This document shows positions 6,037 through 15,179 of a DNA stretch of 32,768 nucleotides, one piece after another. Source of the DNA: Geobacter sp. GTDB taxonomy: Bacteria > Desulfobacterota > Desulfuromonadia > Geobacterales > Pseudopelobacteraceae. Position 1 is the stretch's first letter. The number at the start of each line of letters is the position of its first letter. The translations under genes and the position numbers were made by a program. The stretch is taken from NCBI GenBank assembly GCA_009885845.1, contig VFJW01000061.1, positions 1 to 32,768 on the forward strand, read 5' to 3'. The notes under the pieces were generated by a model. The model was not told the origin of the DNA, did not search any database, and saw only the letters and a list, made by a program, of their open reading frames with translations.

Positions 6037-7794
6037 ATGTCACGCAAACAGACACCACTGCGCCCGTATTTCGAAAAAATGGCCGATATCGGTAAGGCTC
6101 TGAACGAAGGAGAAATCCGCCGCGCACAGGAAAATATCGAACTTGTCCGTGAACAGGAGCGGATTCTTGCCCGGGAAGTTGAAAGGGTCAAAAATGCCGG
6201 CATTCCCGCCAAGAAGATTCATGAGCGGGGAGGGATGACGATCTACGACCGCCTCGATTATCTGATCGACCCCGGCACCTGGTCTCCGCTGCATACGCTC
6301 TATAACCCGCGCGACAATGAAGAAGGGTGTACCGGAGTTGTTAACGGTATCGGCAAAATACAGGGGAAGTGGGCGGTGGTCATCGGCTTTGACAACAAGG
6401 TCATGGCAGGTGCCTGGATCGCCGGACAATCCGAAAATATCCTCATGGTCACTGACATGGCGAAACGGCTCAATGTGCCCCTCGTCTGGCTGACCAACTG
6501 CAGCGGCGTCAAGCTGATGGAGCAGGAGACCGTGTACGCCGGACGACGCTCCAGCGGCGCCCCGTTCTACCGTCATGCCGACCTTAATCACCTCGGGATT
6601 CCGATCCTCAACGGCATCTATGGCACCAACCCCGCCGGGGGCGGGTATCAGGGCATCAGCCCCACGATTCTGATCGCACACGAGGGGGCGAACATCGCCG
6701 TCGGCGGGGCCGGTATCGTCGGAGGGATGAATCCCAAAGGGCATATCGACGTCGAAGCCGCTCAGGCGCTTATCAGCGCCACCAAAAACTTCAAGGCAAA
6801 AGATCCCGGCCGGGTGGAAACCCATTTCGATCAGACCGCCTATTTCCGTGAAGTCCACGACACCGAACAGGGTGTGCTGGACGGCATCAAGGATTATATG
6901 CGGATGATGCCGGCCTACGACCCGACTATGTTCCGGGTCGCCGCTCCCGCCCAGCCGAAGTTTCCGGGGGAGGACCTTAACATGATCCTCCCTGCCAACC
7001 AGAAACGCCCCTACGATGCCGTACAGATTCTGGCACGCATCACCGACAACAGCGAATTCATGGAATATCGTCCCGAGTACGGCCGCGAGGTCTATGCCGG
7101 CATAGCCAAGATCGACGGTTTCCCCGTTGCGTTTATCGGCAACCGTCAGGGTGTGTTCTCCGACTATCCTAAATACGCCAAGGGGGCCTATCCCGCCGTG
7201 GGGGGGAAACATTACCGTGAGGGGCTCATCAAGCAGGCCGAGTTTGTCACCCTCTGCGGCCGCGATAACCTGCCGATCGTCTGGATGCAGGATACCACCG
7301 GCATCGATGTCGGTGATCTGGCCGAGGAAGCGGAATTGCTGGCTCTTGGTCAGTCTCTGGTCTACTCCATCGAACAGACCGAACTCTCCATGATGTGCGT
7401 CGTCCTCCGCAAGGGAACCGCTGCCGCCCACTACATCATGTGCGGTCCTCAGGCCAACAACAACAATGCCTTTACGCTCGGTACGCCGCTGACCGAGATC
7501 TACGTCATGCATGGCGAAACCGCTGCCGCTGCATCCTATGCACGGCGTCTGGTCAAAGAGGACGAAGCGGGCAATGATCTCACCCCTGTGCTGGACAAGA
7601 TGAACCAGATGATCACGGACTATCAGGACAAATCCCGTCCGGCATACTGCGGTAAGAGCGGTTTTGTCGATGAGATTGTGAATCTGCCTGATCTGCGCCG
7701 GTACATTCAGGCCTTTACCGGAGCCAATTACCAGAATCCGCGGTCGATCACCCCGGTACACCAGATGCTGTTGCCGAGGATCATCAAGGGGTAA
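6037..7794 (+). CDS. gcdA: Glutaconyl-CoA decarboxylase alpha subunit (carboxyltransferase)
   Basis: Moves the carboxyl group of glutaconyl-CoA to protein-bound biotin, giving crotonyl-CoA. The protein has 585 residues, the same size as GcdA of Acidaminococcus, which it resembles along its length. Shared stretches are IYGTNPAGGGY, AVGGAGI.GGMNPKGH, WIQDTTGIDVG near residue 425, RKGTAAAHY and the QNP.SI...HQM..PR end. It has two crotonase-fold halves without a biotin domain, as expected. The start at 6037 has AAGGAG upstream; the in-frame ATG 17 codons earlier lies in repeat element A. No gcdB membrane pump, gcdC or gcdD follows. The only biotin carrier nearby is the OadA-like protein encoded directly downstream. 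Confidence 0.9.
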   Translation: MSRKQTPLRPYFEKMADIGKALNEGEIRRAQENIELVREQERILAREVERVKNAGIPAKKIHERGGMTIYDRLDYLIDPGTWSPLHTLYNPRDNEEGCTGVVNGIGKIQGKWAVVIGFDNKVMAGAWIAGQSENILMVTDMAKRLNVPLVWLTNCSGVKLMEQETVYAGRRSSGAPFYRHADLNHLGIPILNGIYGTNPAGGGYQGISPTILIAHEGANIAVGGAGIVGGMNPKGHIDVEAAQALISATKNFKAKDPGRVETHFDQTAYFREVHDTEQGVLDGIKDYMRMMPAYDPTMFRVAAPAQPKFPGEDLNMILPANQKRPYDAVQILARITDNSEFMEYRPEYGREVYAGIAKIDGFPVAFIGNRQGVFSDYPKYAKGAYPAVGGKHYREGLIKQAEFVTLCGRDNLPIVWMQDTTGIDVGDLAEEAELLALGQSLVYSIEQTELSMMCVVLRKGTAAAHYIMCGPQANNNNAFTLGTPLTEIYVMHGETAAAASYARRLVKEDEAGNDLTPVLDKMNQMITDYQDKSRPAYCGKSGFVDEIVNLPDLRRYIQAFTGANYQNPRSITPVHQMLLPRIIKG

Positions 7795-7823
7795 CGCAAA
7801 AAACCAAAGACGGCAGTCAGAAT

Positions 7824-7956
7824 AACACGGAGCAACGGAGCAACGGAGAAATCAAGACCTAGTGTTGGAAACAGCATTCACCAAGAATTGAATTTCAAAA
7901 AGTTTTTTAAAAAGTGTCTTCTTGGTTTTTACTCCGTTGCTCTGTTGCTCCGTGTT
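7824..7956. repeat. Inverted-repeat element B (133 bp, MITE-like)
   Basis: The 25-bp terminal repeats (7824-7848 and 7932-7956) are complementary with one mismatch and consist of ACGGAGCA-type repeats. Element C at 16513-16645 has the same length, nearly the same ends and a similar ATCAAG stretch inside the left arm. The element separates gcdA from the oadA-like gene and has no open frame. Confidence 0.75.
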
Positions 7957-8011
7957 TCAAATGTTTTTTTAAAACATAAAACCGCCAAAAATTTCTCACG
8001 AGGTGCTAACG

Positions 8012-10072
8012 ATGAGCAAGCATAAAAAACCACTCGGCCTCACCGAAGTCGTACTGCGGGACGCCCATCAATCCCTCTTCGCCACCCGTCTCCGGTTGGA
8101 TGACATGCTGCCGATCTGCGACAAACTTGACCAGGTCGGCTACTGGTCCATCGAGATGTGGGGTGGAGCCACATTCGACTCCTGCATCCGCTTCCTCGGC
8201 GAAGATCCCTGGGTACGCCTCCGGGAACTGAAGAAGGCGATGCCGAGAACTCCGCAGCAGATGCTGTTCCGGGGACAGAACATTCTTGGCTACCGCCATT
8301 ATGCCGACGATGTCGTAGAGAAATTCGTCGAACGGGCGGCGGTCAACGGAATTGACGTCTTCCGCGTCTTTGACGCAATGAACGACCCGCGCAACCTGGA
8401 GACAGCGGTCAAGGCGGTCATCAAACAGGGCAGACACGCCCAGGGAACCATGTCCTACACGGTCAGTCCGGTCGACACCATACCGAAATGGGTTGATCTG
8501 GCCAAGCGCATCGAAGATATGGGATCACACTCCCTCTGCATCAAGGATATGGCCGGCCTCCTTTCCCCCTACGTTGCGTATGAGCTGGTCAAAAAACTCA
8601 AGAAGGCGATCGATATCCCGATCCACATGCAGTGCCATGCGACCACCGGCATGTCCACCGCCACCTATATCAAGGCTATTGAAGCGGGCGTTGAAAATGT
8701 CGACACCTCCATCTCCTCAATGAGCATGACCTACGGCCACTCGGCTACCGAGGCCCTGGTGGCTATCATGAATGATACGGACACCCCCACCGGTCTTGAT
8801 ATGGTGCTGCTGCAGGAGATCGCCGACTACTTCACGATCGTACGCAAGAAATATGCAAAGTTTGAAGGTTCCCTCAAAGGTATCGATGCCCGCATCATCC
8901 TGGCCCAGGTTCCGGGCGGTATGCTGACCAATATGGAGAGCCAGCTGAAGGAACAGAACGCCGGGCACAAGATGGATCTGGTGCTGGCGGAAATACCCCG
9001 GGTCCGCAAGGACCTCGGCTACATTCCGCTCGTTACCCCGACTTCGCAGATAGTCGGCAGCCAGGCGGTCATCAATATCCTCACCGGTGAACGCTACAAA
9101 TCGATGACCAAGGAGACCGCTGCTGTTCTCAAGGGAGAATATGGTGCCACGTCAGCCCCGGTGGACAGAGAGCTTCAGCTGAAGGTTCTTGCCGGTTCTG
9201 AGCCTATTACCTGTCGTCCGGCCGATCTGATTGAAGCCGAGATGGACAAGCTCACACTTGAATTGCGTGACATAGCAGCTGAAAAAGGCTTTACACTCGG
9301 TGAACATGAGGTTGAAGATGTTCTGACCTATGCGCTCTTCCAGCAGGTGGGTCTTAAATTCATCGAGCATCGTGAAAACCCGGCTATGTTCGAGCCTGTT
9401 CCGACCGGTGAAGAAGCTGAACCCAAGGCGGTTGCAGCGCCAGCCGTCTGCGGCGGGGAGACGTATACCGTAACCGGCGGCGGCCAGACGTTTGTCGTGC
9501 AGGTTGCCAAAGCGACCGGTGCTGCCGCTGCGGCAGTTGCCGCGGCTTCAGTTCAGTGCGGCTCAAGCTCTTCCGCTGCTTCATCAGGAAGTGATATTGT
9601 TTCGCCGCTGGCCGGCAACGTCTGGAAGATTGAAGTCGAACCGGGACAGATCGTCCAGGAAGGCGATCTTCTCCTGATACTCGAAGCGATGAAAATGGAA
9701 AACGAAATTTTTGCAGATCGAGACGGAGTCGTTGGCCGGATTCATATTGAAGAGGGAAATGCGGTCGTCATCGGTCAGCCGCTCGTCACTTTAGTGGGTG
9801 AAGCGGCTCAGTCCGTTGCGGTTTCAGCTTCGCCGGCAGCAGTTGCCGGTAGTGCCCCGAAAAACGGGATTGCTGCACCGCTGGCCGGCAATGTCTGGAA
9901 AATCGAAGTTGCCGCCGGACAGAAGGTTCAGGAAGGTGACCTGCTGCTGATTCTTGAGGCGATGAAGATGGAGAACGAGATTTTTGCCGACAGAGACGGG
10001 ACAGTCGGACAGATCCTTATTCAGGAAGGAACCGCCGTCACTATCGGAGAAATTCTCCTGACTATCGATTGA
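8012..10072 (+). CDS. oadA: OadA/PycB-like carboxyltransferase with two biotinyl domains
   Basis: A 686-residue protein. Residues 1 to about 450 form the pyruvate/oxaloacetate carboxyltransferase domain: LRDAHQS near the start, IKDMAG with the active-site lysine, and HMQCHATTG with metal-binding histidines. After an Ala/Ser-rich linker come two biotinyl domains, each with AMKM; the biotin-accepting lysines are about Lys561 and Lys652. Twenty residues around each are identical, so the domain arose by internal duplication; the usual number is one. It could decarboxylate oxaloacetate with a membrane partner, be pyruvate carboxylase subunit B, or act like the 5S and 1.3S parts of transcarboxylase with GcdA. 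The start at 8012 has GAGGTG upstream; a GTG at 8003 is possible. Confidence 0.85.
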   Translation: MSKHKKPLGLTEVVLRDAHQSLFATRLRLDDMLPICDKLDQVGYWSIEMWGGATFDSCIRFLGEDPWVRLRELKKAMPRTPQQMLFRGQNILGYRHYADDVVEKFVERAAVNGIDVFRVFDAMNDPRNLETAVKAVIKQGRHAQGTMSYTVSPVDTIPKWVDLAKRIEDMGSHSLCIKDMAGLLSPYVAYELVKKLKKAIDIPIHMQCHATTGMSTATYIKAIEAGVENVDTSISSMSMTYGHSATEALVAIMNDTDTPTGLDMVLLQEIADYFTIVRKKYAKFEGSLKGIDARIILAQVPGGMLTNMESQLKEQNAGHKMDLVLAEIPRVRKDLGYIPLVTPTSQIVGSQAVINILTGERYKSMTKETAAVLKGEYGATSAPVDRELQLKVLAGSEPITCRPADLIEAEMDKLTLELRDIAAEKGFTLGEHEVEDVLTYALFQQVGLKFIEHRENPAMFEPVPTGEEAEPKAVAAPAVCGGETYTVTGGGQTFVVQVAKATGAAAAAVAAASVQCGSSSSAASSGSDIVSPLAGNVWKIEVEPGQIVQEGDLLLILEAMKMENEIFADRDGVVGRIHIEEGNAVVIGQPLVTLVGEAAQSVAVSASPAAVAGSAPKNGIAAPLAGNVWKIEVAAGQKVQEGDLLLILEAMKMENEIFADRDGTVGQILIQEGTAVTIGEILLTID

Positions 10073-10089
10073 CAGGATGTTTCAGGATA

Positions 10090-10935
10090 ATGCCAACCGA
10101 CACTCCTGCCGATAAAGTCCATGATCACTACGCTCAGCGTGATCTGGACAGCACGATTCTGAATGCATTGGCTGCTGCCGGTAAAGATCCTGAACGACTC
10201 ACATTCGAGGATCTTGCGCCGATTGACCAGTTTCATATCCGTGGCCGGAATGCCACCATCGACCTGGCCCGGGATCTCGGCCCTGACAAAAATATGCAGA
10301 TTCTGGATGTCGGCTGCGGACTGGGCGGCGCGGCGCGGTATCTCGCGAATACCTTCGGCTGCTGCGTCACCGGGCTCGATCTGAGTGGGGATTATTGCCG
10401 GGTTGCCGCCGACCTCACCCGGCGCCTCGCTCTTGACCATCTGGTTTCTTTTCAGCAGGGCAACGCAATCAGCATGCCGTTTCCGGACAGTTCTTTTGAT
10501 ATTGTCTGGACCCAGCACACTGCAATGAATATTCCGGATAAATCCCGCCTTTACGGTGAAATCCGGCGGGTTTTGAAGCCTGGCGGGCGGCTCGCACTGT
10601 ACGATATTCTTGCCGGCCCGGGCGGCGAGATTCATTTTCCGGTTCCCTGGGCGCGGGAACCTGCAACAAGTTTCCTTCTTGCTCCGCAGCAGTTGCTTGA
10701 TCTGCTCACGGAGAGCGGGTTTGAAGTGCAGGTCTGGCGCGACGTTACTGAATCCGGTTGTTCATGGTTCAGTCACCTGAAGGAAAAGATTCGCAGTGAA
10801 GGACTCCCGTCATTCGGACTTCAGTTGCTTTTAGGTCCGGACTTCCGGTCGATGGCGCACAATCAGGTGCTGAATCTTGAAGAAGGGCGCATTGCATTGA
10901 TCGAAGCTGTTGTAAAGCGTCCGGTAATTTGTTGA
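10090..10935 (+). CDS. Class I SAM-dependent methyltransferase
   Basis: A 281-residue protein of the UbiE/glycine-sarcosine methyltransferase type. Motif I is ILDVGCGLGGAARYLA (about residues 75-90), followed by a GLDLS acidic loop that binds the ribose of SAM, GNA..MPFPD.SFD in the motif II-III region, and an RRVLKPGGRLALYDI motif. The substrate cannot be read from the sequence. A TTG at 10069 overlapping the preceding stop would extend the protein by seven residues and is an alternative start. Its place inside a catabolic run is odd; a role in modifying a quinone, cofactor or small acid is only a guess. Confidence 0.75.
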   Translation: MPTDTPADKVHDHYAQRDLDSTILNALAAAGKDPERLTFEDLAPIDQFHIRGRNATIDLARDLGPDKNMQILDVGCGLGGAARYLANTFGCCVTGLDLSGDYCRVAADLTRRLALDHLVSFQQGNAISMPFPDSSFDIVWTQHTAMNIPDKSRLYGEIRRVLKPGGRLALYDILAGPGGEIHFPVPWAREPATSFLLAPQQLLDLLTESGFEVQVWRDVTESGCSWFSHLKEKIRSEGLPSFGLQLLLGPDFRSMAHNQVLNLEEGRIALIEAVVKRPVIC

Positions 10936-10957
10936 TTTATCTCAAAAGGAAACTGCC

Positions 10958-11773
10958 ATGGCACACCCCGTTTTTGTCGGACTTGATATGGGAGCATCAC
11001 GCACAAAGGTAGCGGTCATTAATCGCGCCGGTGTTTTGCTTGGTCATGCCGTCAAAAAGTCCGGGACCGATTTTACCGCCACTGCTGCCGTATGTCTTGA
11101 AGGAGCTCTGCAGATGGCGGGAGCCAACCGCACTGATATCGTCAGGGCTGTTTCCACCGGCTACGGTCGCGCAAATGTCGCCTTTGTCACTGAAACGAGC
11201 AAAACAGAGATCGGCTGTCTTGCCAAGGGGTGCCATCATTATTTCCCCGGCGCGATTACGATTATCGATATCGGCGGACAGGATAACAAGATCATCAAGC
11301 TGGGCGAGTCCGGCAACCGGAGCAGTTTCAAGATGAATCGCAAATGTGCGGCCGGCACAGGAGCGTTTCTTGAAGAGATGTCCCAGCGCCTCGACATTCC
11401 GCTGGAAGAGATGAACGAACTGGCCCGCCGGTCTGAAAACATGATCAAGCTGGGTAGTTACTGCACGGTTTTCTCCGCCACCGAGGTGCTGGAAAGCATC
11501 CGCAACGGCAAACCGGTCGCAGATATCGTCAAAGGTATCTTTTACTCGGTCATCAAGAGAGTTCTGGAGATGGATTCATTGACCGATCGAGTGGTTATGA
11601 CGGGCGGCGTTATTGCAAACAATCCCTATATCGTGCAGATGGCTGAGGATATGATCGGTCGGCCGGTTCTGCTTCCGGAACTGCCGCAACTTGCCGGGGC
11701 CGTCGGAGCCGCACTGTACGCACGGGATGAAAAAGAACCGCAGGAAGAAACGGAAGAGCCTCCTCTGCCGTGA
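10958..11773 (+). CDS. BcrD/HgdC-type ATP-dependent activator (BadF/BcrA family)
   Basis: A 271-residue ATPase of the acetate kinase/Hsp70 fold that feeds low-potential electrons to a 2-hydroxyacyl-CoA dehydratase or benzoyl-CoA reductase at the cost of ATP. Motifs are GLDMGASRTKVAV at the N-terminus (phosphate 1), IDIGGQDNK near 104-112 (phosphate 2) and VVMTGGVIANNP near the C-terminus (adenosine). Cys130 in NRKCAAGTG and Cys169 in GSYCTVFSATEV match the two cysteines that hold one 4Fe-4S cluster between the monomers of HgdC. The length fits HgdC or BcrD, not the longer BcrA. Its partner should be the HgdB-type protein encoded 34 bp downstream. Confidence 0.88.
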   Translation: MAHPVFVGLDMGASRTKVAVINRAGVLLGHAVKKSGTDFTATAAVCLEGALQMAGANRTDIVRAVSTGYGRANVAFVTETSKTEIGCLAKGCHHYFPGAITIIDIGGQDNKIIKLGESGNRSSFKMNRKCAAGTGAFLEEMSQRLDIPLEEMNELARRSENMIKLGSYCTVFSATEVLESIRNGKPVADIVKGIFYSVIKRVLEMDSLTDRVVMTGGVIANNPYIVQMAEDMIGRPVLLPELPQLAGAVGAALYARDEKEPQEETEEPPLP

Positions 11774-11806
11774 CGGTACGGAGGATCTTATCCCGGAGGA
11801 AGAATC

Positions 11807-13054
11807 ATGTCAGAAGAAAAGAAAACTGTCAGAAGAAAAATTCAGGCCACCGACCAGATGAACAACCTCATGTCGGATTATTTTTATGACCTTGACGCCG
11901 CCGCGAAAAGCAGCAGCCGAAAAGTCGCCTGGTGCACCAGCGTCGGACCTGCTGAGCTGCTCCGTGCGCTGGGATTCGCCGTGCACTTTCCGGAAAATCA
12001 TGCCGCCATGCTTGGCGCAACCCGCACGTCCACCGATCTGATTCCCGAAGCAAACGCCATCGGCTATTCTCCCGATATCTGCTCCTACCTGACGGCCGAC
12101 ATCGGTGCCTACCTGAAAGGTTTTACCCCCCTTGCCAAAGCCTATCCCGGTATCGAGTCGGTACCCCGGCCGGATGTCTTGGTGTATAACACCAATCAGT
12201 GCCGCGATGTGCAGGACTGGTTCGCCTGGTATGCAAAAGAGCTGGGTGTGCCGGCGCTCGGCATCACCTCTCCGAAAAATGTCAATGAAGTTACCGAAGC
12301 CCATATTACCGATGTCGCCAAACAGATTGAAGCGCTGATACCGACTCTGGAAAAAATATCCGGCACTACGCTTGACATGGGGCGACTGCAAGAGGTTGTT
12401 TCGCTTTCCCGTGAATGCACCGAACTCTGGAAGAAAGTCCTGGAAACGGCGACCGTTTCTCCCGCTCCGCTGACCTTCTTTGACGGAACCATTCACATGG
12501 GGCCGGCGGTTGTATTGCGCGGAACCCGTGAAGCGGTGGAGTACTACACCCTGTTGCTGGCCGAACTGGAGCAGAGAATAGCCGACGGGGTCGGTGCGGT
12601 CGATGGCGAATCCGTCAGGATCTATTGGGAAGGAATGCCGGTATGGGGACGGCTTCGTCAGCATTCGGAACTGTTTTCCGGTTTTCATGCCACGGTGATC
12701 GCGTCCACCTACTGCAGCAGCTGGATTTTTCCCTCTTTTGACGGTAGTGATCCGATCAGGAGCATGGCCAAAGCCTACCTTGAACTCTTCATCGTCCGCT
12801 CTGATGAGTATAAGGGGGGGTATATCAAGGAGATGCTGAGTAAGTTTAATATTGACGGCATAATCTATCACGACGCTAAAACCTGCCCGTATAACTCGAA
12901 CAACCGTTACGGCATGCCGCAGAGAATCGAGGCCGAAACCGGTATCCCCAGTCTGGTGATCTCCGGGGACCTGAACGATCTGCGCTGCATTTCCGACGAA
13001 CAGACCAAAACCAATATAGAAGCTTTCATCGAACAGCTTGAGGAGGGGAAATAA
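11807..13054 (+). CDS. HgdB/BcrB-type 2-hydroxyacyl-CoA dehydratase / benzoyl-CoA reductase subunit
   Basis: A 415-residue member of the HgdB/BcrB/BcrC family. Seven cysteines are present; Cys92 (GYSPDICSYL), Cys132 (TNQCRD) and Cys360 (YHDAKTCPYN) lie where the family keeps its three cluster ligands. YWEGMPVWGRLR (about 273-284) and SNNRYGMPQR (about 364-373) are also family-type. Known enzymes use two different subunits of this family, yet only one is encoded here. It may form a homodimer, as in the double-cubane cluster proteins, or pair with a subunit encoded elsewhere. The substrate is unknown; an aromatic or hydroxyacyl-CoA is likely from context. The gene ends one base before the next gene starts. 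Confidence 0.82.
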   Translation: MSEEKKTVRRKIQATDQMNNLMSDYFYDLDAAAKSSSRKVAWCTSVGPAELLRALGFAVHFPENHAAMLGATRTSTDLIPEANAIGYSPDICSYLTADIGAYLKGFTPLAKAYPGIESVPRPDVLVYNTNQCRDVQDWFAWYAKELGVPALGITSPKNVNEVTEAHITDVAKQIEALIPTLEKISGTTLDMGRLQEVVSLSRECTELWKKVLETATVSPAPLTFFDGTIHMGPAVVLRGTREAVEYYTLLLAELEQRIADGVGAVDGESVRIYWEGMPVWGRLRQHSELFSGFHATVIASTYCSSWIFPSFDGSDPIRSMAKAYLELFIVRSDEYKGGYIKEMLSKFNIDGIIYHDAKTCPYNSNNRYGMPQRIEAETGIPSLVISGDLNDLRCISDEQTKTNIEAFIEQLEEGK

Positions 13055-13055
13055 C

Positions 13056-15143
13056 ATGCTGGATTCACTGTTCAAGCCGCGGGCGATTGCGATTGTGGGC
13101 GCCTCTACCAAAGAGCTCTCCATCGGTAACGTCATCATAAAAAATCTGCAGACCTACGGATATACCGGCCCGATCTATCCGATTAACCCGTCCGCCCCCG
13201 AAGTGCGTGGCATTAAAGCCTACGCTTCACTGGCTGACGTACCCGGGGAGGTTGATCTTGCTCATATCATCATTCCGGCTCCGATGGTTCCGCAGGCGAT
13301 TGTCGAATGCGGACAGAAGGGGATCAAAGCGGTTATCATCAACTCGGCCGGGTTCAGTGAAATGGGCGAAGAGGGTGAGCGCCTCCAACAGGAATTTCTC
13401 GCCAATGCCCGGGAGTACGGAGTCCGTCTGTTCGGACCGAACTGCCAGGGGATTATCAACAGCGATCCTGCACTGAAGGCGTACTGCAACTTCACCTTCA
13501 CCTATCCGGAACCGGGCCACATCTCGGTGGTAGCACTCAGCGGCGGAGTCGGCGCCCTGATCATGCAGGCGCTTGATGATCTCGGCATCGGCCAGCGGTT
13601 GTATGCCTCTAACGGCAATGCCTGCGATGTATCCATTCCGGAAATAATCCGTTACTACGGTGATGACGAGGAAACCAGAGCCATTATCCTTTATACGGAG
13701 GGTTTTTCCAATCCGCGCGAATTTCTCGAAACAGCCCGTGACGTGTCTGCCAAAAAGCCGATTCTGGCCATGAAGGCCGGGCGTACTCTGCAGGGGGCCA
13801 AAGCGGCCTCTTCACACACCGGTTCTCTGGCAGGCGTCGATATCGCTACCGAACTGATCTTTGAAAAAATAGGTATACTTCCCTTTACCGATGAAGGTGA
13901 GATGGTTCGGGCTGCCATGGCCTTTTCATCCCAGCCGATTCCGGCCGGCAACCGGGTCGGGGTTATCACTAATACCGGAGGTCCGGCGGTTATTGCCACC
14001 GATGTTCTGGTCTCCTGCGGGCTGGATGTGCCGAAGCTCTCCGAAAAATCAATTGCGCGACTTAAAGAGACCCAGTTTCCGGAGGCAGCGCTCGAAAATC
14101 CGATCGATGTGGTAGCGACGGCGGGAGGGCCGCAATTCCGGGCTGCCATGGATGTCATGATGGATGAAGAACTTGTTGACAGTATCTTTATAAATTTTGT
14201 TACTGCGCCGTTCACCGACACTGATGCCGTTGCCCATGAAATTGTGGCCGTTAACCGGCTGAGCAAAAAGCCGATAGTTTGTAACTTTATGACTAACCTC
14301 GCTCTGGAACGGTTTCAGAAAACCAGAGACATCCTCAAGGCGGGAAAGGTACCGATTTACGCCAACCCGACTGATGCCGCCAAGGCACTGGGGGCCTTGG
14401 CCGCTTACGGTAGGGTCAAACAGCGCGACATCGGACAGGCAGAGAATTTTTCCGGAGTCGACAGAGCGAAGGCGCTTTCGATCATTGAACAGGCACAGGC
14501 AGAGGGGCGCAGCGTCCTTTCCGCTACTGACGTCTATACTGTTTTCGAAGCATATGGTATCCCAGTTGCCAGCTGGAGCGTCGTGAATAACGCTGATGAG
14601 GCTGTTGCTGCCGCCGGGAGGATCGGTTTCCCCGTCGTAGTCAAGGTGGACTGTGAAGAGATCGATCACAAGAGCGACATGGGGGGGGTGGCTGTCAATC
14701 TCAAGGATGCTGACGCAGTTTTTACCGCTGTTGGAGATATGCAAAGCCGACTAGGAAAATTTGGCGCATTGAAGTTTTTCGTACAGAAGTTCCTGCCGGG
14801 TGGGCGCGAGTTGATCATCGGGGCCGCTGCAGAACGGGAATTGGGGCATCTGGTGATGTTCGGTCTGGGTGGCATATATGTTGAAGCCCTGAAGGATGTT
14901 GTCTTTAAAATTGCTCCGGTTACCAGAGTGGAAGCCGAAGAAATGCTGGCTTCGATCAAGACCGCTGCCATTCTGGACGGTGTGCGAGGCGAGAAGGGGA
15001 TCGACAAAGGTGAGGTCATAAACCTGATTCAACGGGTATCGCAGCTATTGACAGATATTCCGATGATTCAGGAGATGGATATGAATCCGATCATGGCTTT
15101 TAAAAATGGCGTGTTTGCAGTCGACGGCAGGATCAGGATCTGA
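13056..15143 (+). CDS. ADP-forming acyl-CoA synthetase (fused alpha-beta)
   Basis: Interconverts acyl-CoA + ADP + phosphate with acid + CoA + ATP. The 695-residue protein has an N-terminal CoA-binding Rossmann domain (AIVGAST, GPNCQG near 127-132), a succinyl-CoA-ligase-like domain, and a C-terminal ATP-grasp domain from about residue 475 (FPVVVKVDCEEIDHKSDMGG). His254 in SSHTGSLAG matches the phosphohistidine of archaeal ACD alpha subunits. Such enzymes can save energy as ATP from acetyl-CoA or an aryl-CoA, or activate the acid in reverse. The start at 13056 has GAGGAGGGG upstream. The position next to a CoA-transferase suggests handling of the same CoA pool; the exact acid is open. Confidence 0.87.
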   Translation: MLDSLFKPRAIAIVGASTKELSIGNVIIKNLQTYGYTGPIYPINPSAPEVRGIKAYASLADVPGEVDLAHIIIPAPMVPQAIVECGQKGIKAVIINSAGFSEMGEEGERLQQEFLANAREYGVRLFGPNCQGIINSDPALKAYCNFTFTYPEPGHISVVALSGGVGALIMQALDDLGIGQRLYASNGNACDVSIPEIIRYYGDDEETRAIILYTEGFSNPREFLETARDVSAKKPILAMKAGRTLQGAKAASSHTGSLAGVDIATELIFEKIGILPFTDEGEMVRAAMAFSSQPIPAGNRVGVITNTGGPAVIATDVLVSCGLDVPKLSEKSIARLKETQFPEAALENPIDVVATAGGPQFRAAMDVMMDEELVDSIFINFVTAPFTDTDAVAHEIVAVNRLSKKPIVCNFMTNLALERFQKTRDILKAGKVPIYANPTDAAKALGALAAYGRVKQRDIGQAENFSGVDRAKALSIIEQAQAEGRSVLSATDVYTVFEAYGIPVASWSVVNNADEAVAAAGRIGFPVVVKVDCEEIDHKSDMGGVAVNLKDADAVFTAVGDMQSRLGKFGALKFFVQKFLPGGRELIIGAAAERELGHLVMFGLGGIYVEALKDVVFKIAPVTRVEAEEMLASIKTAAILDGVRGEKGIDKGEVINLIQRVSQLLTDIPMIQEMDMNPIMAFKNGVFAVDGRIRI

Positions 15144-15179
15144 GTTCAAGTAACACCACTACATTATAAAGGTGAAACT

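Noticed and set aside
6040-7761. A 573-codon open frame on the minus strand across gcdA
   Set aside because: It mirrors the high-GC codon pattern of gcdA, has no ribosome binding site and no family resemblance; gcdA itself is certain.
11810-13138. A 442-codon open frame on the minus strand across the HgdB-type gene
   Set aside because: A shadow of the plus-strand gene, which has clear family motifs and a ribosome binding site.
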